Below, piece after piece: positions 52,946 through 61,426 of a stretch of DNA of 64,000 bases. The stretch covers positions 1 through 64,000 of the forward strand of contig CAKRDK010000007.1 of assembly GCA_934309475.1 (NCBI GenBank), written 5' to 3'. Below the pieces are notes generated by a model, which was not told the origin of the DNA, made no database searches, and was given only the letters and a program-made list of their open reading frames with translations. Position 1 is the stretch's first letter; every line of letters begins with the position of its first letter. Both the position numbers and the translations under genes were made by a program. This stretch comes from an uncultured Roseburia sp. GTDB taxonomy: Bacteria; Bacillota; Clostridia; Lachnospirales; Lachnospiraceae.

Positions 52946-55900
52946 ATGAAATACCTGAAAAAGTGGAAGCGGTTAATTGCGGCACTTTTGTGTGTGTTTA
53001 TCATAACACAGAGTATGCCACAGCTTGTAATCGCGACTGAGATTGTGCAGAGTGATGCACAGGAAGAGACGGAGGCAGCGGTCGATGAGGAAGAAGCGGC
53101 AACCGTTTCAGCAACGGAGGTCGAAAACTCTGCACCAGAGGCCAGTAGAGAGACAGATATAACTACGGAAGAGAATAGTGTAGAACAAAATGAGACTGTA
53201 GCAGAACAGGAAATAAAGGAAGAAAAGCTGAGTGCAGTATCACAGGAAAGTGTGTCTGCAGAGAATATCGGGAATACGACTGCTACAGGAGAAAAAACAG
53301 AGGAAACGGCAGAGGAAACGACGGAAGAGGCAGCATATAAAACTGTTGAATTCGGAGTGTCTTGTGAAGAAGCCTCGTATATGAACATAACAATTAACAA
53401 TGCTGATGGAGTTGTTAATGATATATATGGTAATAAAGTTGAGGATAGAAAGCTCAGCACAGAAAAGAGCGCGGATGAATCACAGCAGACAGGATGTACG
53501 GTAAAACTGTACGAAGACCAGGATTATACAATTGAGGTTACATTGCCAGATGGAGTGGCATTTAAGGCGTTAAAGACAGAAGCAGGGGATACCTTAAAAA
53601 CAGAAGGTGGAACTGACCTGAAAATGGAAGAAGGAAATAAAATAACGCTAACGAAAAGCCAGGTTGCAGGCTTAAAAAGCACAGGTTTGATTTTTGAATT
53701 GGAACATTCATTTGTGGTACAGTTTTGTGGAGAAGATGGATTAGGATTAGAAAATATCAGTGGAAAAATAATCACGGACAAGACAAACCAAGGTGAAGAA
53801 GTGACGTTTCATCCGAACACCAATGGACGTTATGGGGTTGAATTGAATATACAGGATGCAAATAAAGTGACGTTAACATTTCCTGATTTGTATGGATTAA
53901 AAGTTACAAATGCAGCATTGGTCAATTTGGAGAATGCACAGGATATAAGTACAATCTCTTACGCAGAAGATGGTGAAATACAGATAAAAGATGGATGGAG
54001 CGAAGCCGATCAAAAACTAACAAAATTGCGGAGCGGACGATATGTATTGCAGATAGATGTAGAACCGTGTACGACGTTTACATTAGCGTATAGCTGGGAT
54101 AAAGGATTCTCAACACCTGATAAAACTCTCCTGAATCCTAAAATTGGAACTGTTACAGTTGTAGAGGAAAGTGACAACAGAGGGAAACTTATTGTCAAGG
54201 GAAGAAATGGATATTATGTAAAGAGCCATAGAGGTGCTCATTTGATACCGGATGTATCCTATGAAACAGATGCGGCAAGTGGCGAAACGTGTCAGGTATA
54301 TGAATACAGGACTGAGAAGAATATTTATTGGGGTGATGAAATAAAAGTTAGCATGGGAACGGACACATCGAGCCCTACTACGCAAGTGTCATCCACATAT
54401 CAGCAGGGAACAGAGCAGGAAGCATCCAAAATTATTTCAACGGACGAAAATGCATACAGCATCTATGTTACGAATAATGAACAGGTTAATATAGGTGTAT
54501 CGGCAGTGGATGACGGAGAAGAATATATCAATGGAACTAGTGGAGATGAAACAGACAAAAATAAAAGGGGCGTAGGTGTCAATAAAGACGGGATTTACTA
54601 TACGTTAGACGGAACAGATACAAAGGTAATGGTACCGGGTGAGAATAACGACTCAGGCTATACGGTTGCCAATATTGCCCTGAATAATATCTCCGAAACT
54701 ACTAAGCTGACGATTGGAGTGCCGGATAGATATGGAAATGAAACAAAGATAAATGTAACAGTTTATTATGATAATCAGGCACCGCTTCTCTCGGAAGAGG
54801 ATGCAATAGAAGCAGAAAACTTTGTGGTTAAGGAGTCAGAAAATGGCTATTATTGGCGAGGAGATGCGCAAAGTCCACAGGTACTGTTAAATATAAAGGA
54901 AGAAAATGATCCTATTACATTTACATACTCCATCTGGAGCGTTGGCGATGATGGACAGCTGAAAAATAGGCTTGGAAAAGAGCAGACGGTTGAACTTGAG
55001 AATCTTGAGGATACTTTAAGTGATGGATTCATGAAACGGAGATTAAGCATAAACCTCAAGAATACATTAGGAAAGAATTCTCTTGATGAGGCAGATGAAG
55101 GAACATATTCCATTCAGTATTCCATGTGCGATTTTACAGAAAAAAATGTGGCGAGTGGAGAACTTGTCAGATTTGAAATAAATCGCCATAAACCAATTAT
55201 TACAATAAAAAATGATGTGGCATCTGGTAAATGGGTGAATAGTCCGGATAAAACAATTACATTGCAGGCGGATATTGAATTCTTTTCAGCATCGAATAGT
55301 GAGGAATACCGTTATGCGGTGACAAGTGCATTTGGAGATGAGATTAATTCAGGCAGCCCAAAGGAACCGGAACAGAGTGATTGTAAGCCGATAAGTTATG
55401 AGACGCTGAAAGATGGAAATGGAACAGCAACAGTAAATGTTGAGCTTCCACTCAACGAATACGAAGAAAAGAATGGTACAGTTCGGTTTTATATCTGGGC
55501 ATTTGATGATGTGCTGAACCAGTTCAATGTGTCAGAAGTTACCTACCACATTGACAACACCCAGCCGGAAATCACTTCTGTAAAGGCAGAAAAGAGCAGT
55601 GCCAACGAAAGCTTAAGGGGCAGAATTTACCGTTACATCTTTGGAACAGCGTTAAGCGATGAAGAGACATTGAAATTTACAATCTGTGCCAAGGATAAGG
55701 CGGCAGATGGTGCTGTTTATTTAACCGATGACCAGCCGGAGATTCAGAAGGTTTCGCTCTACTACGTTCTGGCAGATGATGCAGATTTAGCAAAGATGAG
55801 CGTCAGCGAACAGTATCAGTGGCTGAAAGATCATAAGGTGAAAGAAGAGAATGTAAAGGCTGTTGAAAATGCGGATGGAACTTACACCGCAGAGCTCACA

Positions 55901-58900
55901 ATAAAAGAGAAAAATAAGTTCTACAAACTTTATGTGCTTGCAAAGGATAAAGCGGGTAACATTACGATAAAGAGTGTAGCCCAGCTCACAGAGAATCAGG
56001 ATGAGTACAGCATTTCACAGATTATGGTGGACAACAAAAAGCCTGAGATTAAGACAGCTTTGCAGAAAGACAGCAAGGCAGATTACACAGAGAAGAGAGA
56101 GGGGAAAAAATACAATTGGTATGCGGCAGACAGTGCCATCAATTATGATGTGACAGTGAAAGATGCCGAGTCCGGAATTTTCTCTGTAGAAGCATTGGTA
56201 AATGGAACTGCATTGAAAAAAGATGCAAATGGAACGAAGTTCTATGACAGCAACTCTTATTACCAGAAGGATAAAAGTGATAAGATGAAGCTGGAAACAA
56301 AGTTTACATATGCAGTTAATTTAAAACAGGGCAGTCTCGAAAAAGATGGTAAGAGTACCATTCAGATTGATGTTGCCGACAACGCAGGAAATACAAACTC
56401 TGTCAAAAAAGTAGTCTATGTGGATGAGGATGCGCCAGCCATTTCCCATATGGAATTTGATACCGGTGCAAAGGACGATTTGAGTACGGTACCAACACAG
56501 TACGGTTACTTTTTCCAGAAAGCGACGACAGTTACAGTGTATGCAACCGATTATATCGGGGACAGTGACATCATTGGTTCCGGTGTTGCTAAAATGGTAT
56601 ATCAGTTAAATCCTGCTGATGACAGTGAACCGACGACCGGAGAGTTAGAGGTGACGGCAAACGCAGACGGAACCTATACTGCACAGTTTGCAATTCCGGA
56701 AGGATTTAAAGGACAGATTGAAGTAAAAGCAATTGATAATGTAGGTCAGGACAGTGGATTCTACAATCCGAAGGGAGCAGTCGTAGAGACAGCAGAAGAA
56801 CATGCGACAACATCTGACGCAAAGATTCTGCTTCCGGAGACAGAATATGCAGATGCGGAAGGCAATCCGCTTTATGCTTCTGATGTAACATTACAGCTTG
56901 TGGCAGCAGATGGACGCTCCGGTTTGAAAGAGAATAACTGGTCCGTAAAAGAACATTATGCGGCAGATGCCTTAGCAGGCGGAACGTTACAGGTGACATC
57001 CGTATTTGACGAAGCATCCAGAACATGGAGCAGCGTATGTGGCGGAGATGCAGACTGGAGTATTCCAAATGCATTAGACTTAAACCTTGTGACGAGTGCA
57101 CAGAAAAACGTTGTAGTTGCTTCTGATACAAACCATATTGAAGCAGCACTTCAGATCACAGACAATGCCGGAAATGTTTCGGGTGCAGAAGGAAAGACCT
57201 TCAGTATCGATAAAACAGCGCCGGTTGTAACCGTTGAATATGATAACAATAACGTATTAAACGAAAAGTATTACAAAGAGAAACGTACTGCAACGATTAC
57301 TGTAGTTGATGCAAACTTCTCAGAGGAGAACTGTACGTTTGATATTACAGGACCAAATGCCAATGTTTCAGGATGGACACATCATGCAGCAGCAGGCTGT
57401 GATGGTACGGTTCACACAGCAGAATGTTACTACACATGTCAGGTTGAGTTTGCGGAGGATGGCGATTACAAATTCGACTTCCATTGTACAGACCGTGCAG
57501 GACATACAGCAGGCATGCAGGCACCGGATGAATTTACCATTGATACGGCATTGCCGGTTATCACAGTAAGCTACGATAACAATGCAGGAAATGCAAATTA
57601 TTACAGTGAAGCGAGAACCGCAACCATTGAGGTGAATGATAAGAACTTTAATCCTGCAACCACACAGGTTGATGTGACAGCTTCCTTAGAGGGAACAGGA
57701 ATTGCCGTTCCACAGCCATCTGCTTTTACACAGAATGGTGATGTCTGGACTGCAAGCGTCAGCTTCAGCGCAGACGGTGATTATTCGTTACATGTTACAG
57801 CAACGGATCAGGCAGGAAACGAAGCAGAAGAATATGCATTAGATGAGTTTACAGTTGATACAACAGTACCGGAAGTAACCATCAGTGGAGTGGAAGACCA
57901 TTCTGCAAATCAGGGAACTGTTGCACCGACTATTCAGTGCAGTGACATTAACATGAACACAGATAGCATTTCGGTTACACTGACAGGTGCCAATAATGGT
58001 GCAACCGCATTCGAGAGCAGCCGTACCGTAACCGGCAGTGAAGCAACCATTTCCATTGCAGATATTCAGCATACAGAGCAGATGGATGACCTGTATACGT
58101 TAGAAGTCAGCGTACAGGATCAGGCGGGAAATGAGACGATGGAATCGGTTCTGTTCTCGGTCAACCGTTTTGGTTCTGTCTACGTTGTAGATGATAAGAC
58201 AAAAACACTTGTCGATAATTTCTATACAAATCAGGAACAGGATGTTATAATTACAGAAGTAAATGTAGATATTTTACAGTATTCAGAAATCGATTACAGC
58301 TTAGATGGTGATATCGTAACCTTAGAGAAGGATAAAGATTATACGGTAACCAGCAAGACGGACGAGGCAAGCTGGAAGATGTATGAGTATTGTATTGACA
58401 AGTCCAACTTTGAAAAAGAAGGAAGTTATGTCGTATCCGTTTACTCAGAAGACCTTGCTCAGAATAAGTCAAGTAACAAGGCAAAAGGTGAGGAACTTGC
58501 ATTCGTTGTTGACAAAACAGCACCTACAATTGTAATTGCAGGTGTGGAAGATAATGGACAGTACATGGATGCAAAGAGAAATGTCACGATTGATACACAG
58601 GATAATATTTTGCTCGACAACGTAGAAGTCTATGTGGGAGACGCAAAGAGAGCAGCAGCAGGACAGGATGAACTGTTAGAAAGCGACGGACAGATTTCAC
58701 TCGGAATTGACGGCGCGAACAAGTCACAGGAGTTATATGTTGTGGCAAAAGATGCAGCCGGAAATATCGCGAAATCAGAAAATATCCGATTCCTGATTAC
58801 AAAGAACGTGCTGGTACAGTGGTACAGCAATGTTCCGCTGTGTGTTGGAAGTTCCACCGCAGCAGTTGGTATTACGGGATTAGTCGTATTTCGTAAGAGA

Positions 58901-58945
58901 ATTCCGTTCCGGAATTTGAAACGTGTTGTAAAAGGCAGAAAATAA
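52946..58945 (+). CDS. Giant secreted surface protein with Ig-like repeats
   Basis: A 1999-residue protein. A signal peptide or anchor (KKWKRLIAALLCVFIITQSM) is followed by a Glu/Thr-rich stretch (about 30-130), a unique region, and at least seven Ig-like repeats from about residue 600, each opening with a strand such as VDNKKPEI, SIDKTAPVVTVEYDNN, TIDTALPVITVSYDNN or VDKTAPTIVIAGVEDN. The end has a hydrophobic stretch and a basic tail (VFRKRIPFRNLKRVVKGRK), so the protein is anchored at both ends or at the C-terminus. No LPxTG is present. It is probably part of the T7SS envelope structure or an adhesin. Confidence 0.85.
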   Translation: MKYLKKWKRLIAALLCVFIITQSMPQLVIATEIVQSDAQEETEAAVDEEEAATVSATEVENSAPEASRETDITTEENSVEQNETVAEQEIKEEKLSAVSQESVSAENIGNTTATGEKTEETAEETTEEAAYKTVEFGVSCEEASYMNITINNADGVVNDIYGNKVEDRKLSTEKSADESQQTGCTVKLYEDQDYTIEVTLPDGVAFKALKTEAGDTLKTEGGTDLKMEEGNKITLTKSQVAGLKSTGLIFELEHSFVVQFCGEDGLGLENISGKIITDKTNQGEEVTFHPNTNGRYGVELNIQDANKVTLTFPDLYGLKVTNAALVNLENAQDISTISYAEDGEIQIKDGWSEADQKLTKLRSGRYVLQIDVEPCTTFTLAYSWDKGFSTPDKTLLNPKIGTVTVVEESDNRGKLIVKGRNGYYVKSHRGAHLIPDVSYETDAASGETCQVYEYRTEKNIYWGDEIKVSMGTDTSSPTTQVSSTYQQGTEQEASKIISTDENAYSIYVTNNEQVNIGVSAVDDGEEYINGTSGDETDKNKRGVGVNKDGIYYTLDGTDTKVMVPGENNDSGYTVANIALNNISETTKLTIGVPDRYGNETKINVTVYYDNQAPLLSEEDAIEAENFVVKESENGYYWRGDAQSPQVLLNIKEENDPITFTYSIWSVGDDGQLKNRLGKEQTVELENLEDTLSDGFMKRRLSINLKNTLGKNSLDEADEGTYSIQYSMCDFTEKNVASGELVRFEINRHKPIITIKNDVASGKWVNSPDKTITLQADIEFFSASNSEEYRYAVTSAFGDEINSGSPKEPEQSDCKPISYETLKDGNGTATVNVELPLNEYEEKNGTVRFYIWAFDDVLNQFNVSEVTYHIDNTQPEITSVKAEKSSANESLRGRIYRYIFGTALSDEETLKFTICAKDKAADGAVYLTDDQPEIQKVSLYYVLADDADLAKMSVSEQYQWLKDHKVKEENVKAVENADGTYTAELTIKEKNKFYKLYVLAKDKAGNITIKSVAQLTENQDEYSISQIMVDNKKPEIKTALQKDSKADYTEKREGKKYNWYAADSAINYDVTVKDAESGIFSVEALVNGTALKKDANGTKFYDSNSYYQKDKSDKMKLETKFTYAVNLKQGSLEKDGKSTIQIDVADNAGNTNSVKKVVYVDEDAPAISHMEFDTGAKDDLSTVPTQYGYFFQKATTVTVYATDYIGDSDIIGSGVAKMVYQLNPADDSEPTTGELEVTANADGTYTAQFAIPEGFKGQIEVKAIDNVGQDSGFYNPKGAVVETAEEHATTSDAKILLPETEYADAEGNPLYASDVTLQLVAADGRSGLKENNWSVKEHYAADALAGGTLQVTSVFDEASRTWSSVCGGDADWSIPNALDLNLVTSAQKNVVVASDTNHIEAALQITDNAGNVSGAEGKTFSIDKTAPVVTVEYDNNNVLNEKYYKEKRTATITVVDANFSEENCTFDITGPNANVSGWTHHAAAGCDGTVHTAECYYTCQVEFAEDGDYKFDFHCTDRAGHTAGMQAPDEFTIDTALPVITVSYDNNAGNANYYSEARTATIEVNDKNFNPATTQVDVTASLEGTGIAVPQPSAFTQNGDVWTASVSFSADGDYSLHVTATDQAGNEAEEYALDEFTVDTTVPEVTISGVEDHSANQGTVAPTIQCSDINMNTDSISVTLTGANNGATAFESSRTVTGSEATISIADIQHTEQMDDLYTLEVSVQDQAGNETMESVLFSVNRFGSVYVVDDKTKTLVDNFYTNQEQDVIITEVNVDILQYSEIDYSLDGDIVTLEKDKDYTVTSKTDEASWKMYEYCIDKSNFEKEGSYVVSVYSEDLAQNKSSNKAKGEELAFVVDKTAPTIVIAGVEDNGQYMDAKRNVTIDTQDNILLDNVEVYVGDAKRAAAGQDELLESDGQISLGIDGANKSQELYVVAKDAAGNIAKSENIRFLITKNVLVQWYSNVPLCVGSSTAAVGITGLVVFRKRIPFRNLKRVVKGRK

Positions 58946-58997
58946 TTCTGCAAAGGAAACAGCTCCTGCAGTCGTTGTGGGAAATTGGAGGTTAAGC

Positions 58998-60773
58998 ATG
59001 AACAGATTAGGAAAACAGATTGGTGCGATTGTCTTTGGAGTGACCTTACTGTTTTCTTCCATGCAGCAGGTGTGGGCCAGCGAAGTCGGTCAGACACCTG
59101 CTGTGGTGGATACAGAGGGAACTGTAGAGGAGACAACAGAAGCAGATGAAAATGTAGAGGTGTCGACCGATTTAGAGAGCGTGAAAGACAGCGTTGTCCA
59201 GGTCGTCGTAGAGTATGTTGCGGAGACAGGACAGACCTACATTTTGAAAAGCGGAAGTGGATTTCTCATCAGTGAAAATGTTGTGCTGACCGATTACAAT
59301 TTACTCTCTCTGAGCGAAGAGGAAATGGCAACAGCAGAAGCTTATCTGAGCACAGAATTAGGAAAAGTAGTCAGTTTTTCAGAAGTAGAAGGTGCAGAGA
59401 CAATCACAGCTCAGATTGGGGTTGTCATGTACCGTGATGTAGTTGTTTCAGCAGAAGTCAACCAGTACAGCAGCCGTGAAATGCGGCTTGGAATTCTGAG
59501 TTTAGGGGATTCCTTAAGCCGCAGCACGGCAGTGCTTGGTGACAGCAGTTCCGTCCAGGAAGGAACGGAACTTTATACGGTGGGTTATAAGACGGTCTCT
59601 GTCATGAATCCGGGGCAGGAGACAGAGCGGCTTTCCCAGCGTGATGTCAAGGTGAATCAGGGACAGAGCAATGGAGAGGTAACGGAGGCAAGCCTCACCT
59701 ATATGAGTCATTCGGCAAAAATCAGTGCCGGAAGCGACGGTGGTCCAACGGTAGACGAAAATGGATTTGTAGTTGGAATGAATCTCTATGGCGGTTTTGA
59801 AGATGGTTCTTACCGTACGTTAGAGATAAATGAGATAAAACAGCTCTTAGATAGCTGTGAGATTCCGTATCAGGAATCCGGACTTTCCGATATTTCCAAG
59901 GAAGATATTACAGATGCCCGTACACAGGGCAGCAGTGCAGACAAGAGTCTGCTGAATGATTATATTTTAAATTACAGCCTTATTGAAAAAGAAAACTATA
60001 CCGAGGAGAGTTATCAGGTATTAGAAAAAGCTCTTCAGGACGCAGAGGAGACGAAGGCGGATGAAGTTGCGACACAGGAAGAGATTGATAACGCAGTAGA
60101 GCAGCTTACGGTTGCCAAAGCGGGATTGGTAGTAAAGAAGGACATTAACTATCCGTTTTTTATTACATTGGGAATTTTAATCTTTGTGATAATAGCGGGA
60201 TTGGTATTATATATATTGAAGTTAAAAGGAATCATTTTCCAAAAGACAGAGCCGGAAAAGCTCGTGACATTAGAAGAGATGCCGATACAGTCAAAATCCG
60301 GTTCGTTGCGGCCGGAACCGGAAATCGTGATGCCAAAGCCACGGACAAGTGGAAGATTAGGCAAGGGAGGCGAATCCGGCGGCTATAAAGAAACTACAGT
60401 GTTAGGTGTAAAAATGCCGGCACAGAGCGAGGGAACCGTCGTGCTTGGAACACAGGCAGCACCAGTGGAAGCTTATCTGGTTCGTCAATCCAAACCGGAC
60501 AAAGTGCGGATTGAGGGCAGTGAATTTCTAATTGGAAAAGATAAAAGCAAAGTAAATTATTGTGTGTTGGATAACCCTTCCATCAGCCGTTGTCACGCGA
60601 AGATACTTGTAAGGGAAGGAAAATTTTATCTGTCAGATATGAAGTCGACCAATTTTACCTATCTGAATGGACGCATTTTAGAGTATGGGGAGGAAGCAGA
60701 ATTGAAAGACGGAGACAGTGTCCGTTTTTCTAACGAAGATTTTGTGTTCCATATCGGAAATGGAGAAGTGTAG
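58998..60773 (+). CDS. Inactive trypsin-like domain fused to an FHA domain
   Basis: A 591-residue membrane protein. It has a signal peptide, an HtrA-like fold (about 60-290), a FIVAR-type helical module (about 310-380), one membrane helix (about 390-415), a cytoplasmic linker with ETTVLG and TVVLG, and an FHA domain (about 500-591) with IGKDKS, SISRCH and NG. In the protease part the His motif reads LTDYNLL (Asn101) and the Ser motif GSDGGP (Asp247), so both catalytic residues are missing. It may be an outer-face binding domain wired to phospho-Thr recognition inside. ATG 58998 has GGAGG at spacing 6. Confidence 0.85.
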   Translation: MNRLGKQIGAIVFGVTLLFSSMQQVWASEVGQTPAVVDTEGTVEETTEADENVEVSTDLESVKDSVVQVVVEYVAETGQTYILKSGSGFLISENVVLTDYNLLSLSEEEMATAEAYLSTELGKVVSFSEVEGAETITAQIGVVMYRDVVVSAEVNQYSSREMRLGILSLGDSLSRSTAVLGDSSSVQEGTELYTVGYKTVSVMNPGQETERLSQRDVKVNQGQSNGEVTEASLTYMSHSAKISAGSDGGPTVDENGFVVGMNLYGGFEDGSYRTLEINEIKQLLDSCEIPYQESGLSDISKEDITDARTQGSSADKSLLNDYILNYSLIEKENYTEESYQVLEKALQDAEETKADEVATQEEIDNAVEQLTVAKAGLVVKKDINYPFFITLGILIFVIIAGLVLYILKLKGIIFQKTEPEKLVTLEEMPIQSKSGSLRPEPEIVMPKPRTSGRLGKGGESGGYKETTVLGVKMPAQSEGTVVLGTQAAPVEAYLVRQSKPDKVRIEGSEFLIGKDKSKVNYCVLDNPSISRCHAKILVREGKFYLSDMKSTNFTYLNGRILEYGEEAELKDGDSVRFSNEDFVFHIGNGEV

Positions 60774-60797
60774 GCGCACGGAGAAAGAGGGAAAAAG

Positions 60798-61382
60798 ATG
60801 TCAGTATTCGTTTCAGACACAGCAATTATTATATATGAAGCATTTGCCGCGGCAGGACTGGTTGTGAACTCAATCCGTCTTGGGAAGAAGAATAAGAAAT
60901 TAACGGAGATGGTGTCTCTTCAGAAGGACAGAATCCGTGAGGAAGAGCTCGATGCCAAGTTACAGAACCAGATGCATCAGAGCCGCAGTGAGGAGACTGC
61001 GATTAAGAACAATCCATACGAAGTAAACTATCACGAAGAAGCGGATGCTTCTTATGAAAATGAAAAAGAGCATATCAGTATTCAGGTGGAGGAATCCGGT
61101 ACACTTTCCAATAAAAAGTATGTGGTGCATGTGTTTGACCAGATTAAGATTGGAAGAGCGGACAGTAATAAGATTATTCTAAATGATACCAAAATTGCAG
61201 CACATCAGCTCGAATTGCTGCGTGTCGAGAAAGATTTGTTTGTGAAAAGTTTGGATACCGAGGTAAAAGTGACATTGAAGCGCAAGAAAAAACGTTTTAC
61301 ATTAGATCAGACGCCAGTGTGCCTTGTATCCGGGGATACCTTAAATCTGGGAAATACAACGTTAAAGATATCCGTGATTTAG
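60798..61382 (+). CDS. Small membrane FHA-domain protein
   Basis: A 194-residue protein. One N-terminal helix (TAIIIYEAFAAAGLVVNSI), a charged coiled-coil stretch, then a C-terminal FHA-like domain (about 105-194). The first FHA motif is IKIGRADSN, but the SxxH motif reads IAAHQ and the NG turn is absent, so phospho-Thr binding may be weakened. It lies between the FHA pseudoprotease and essC and is likely part of the same complex. Confidence 0.8.
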   Translation: MSVFVSDTAIIIYEAFAAAGLVVNSIRLGKKNKKLTEMVSLQKDRIREEELDAKLQNQMHQSRSEETAIKNNPYEVNYHEEADASYENEKEHISIQVEESGTLSNKKYVVHVFDQIKIGRADSNKIILNDTKIAAHQLELLRVEKDLFVKSLDTEVKVTLKRKKKRFTLDQTPVCLVSGDTLNLGNTTLKISVI

Positions 61383-61426
61383 AAATACAAATGAGAGGAA
61401 ATGGTTAGAAACGGGAGGGAAAGGTT

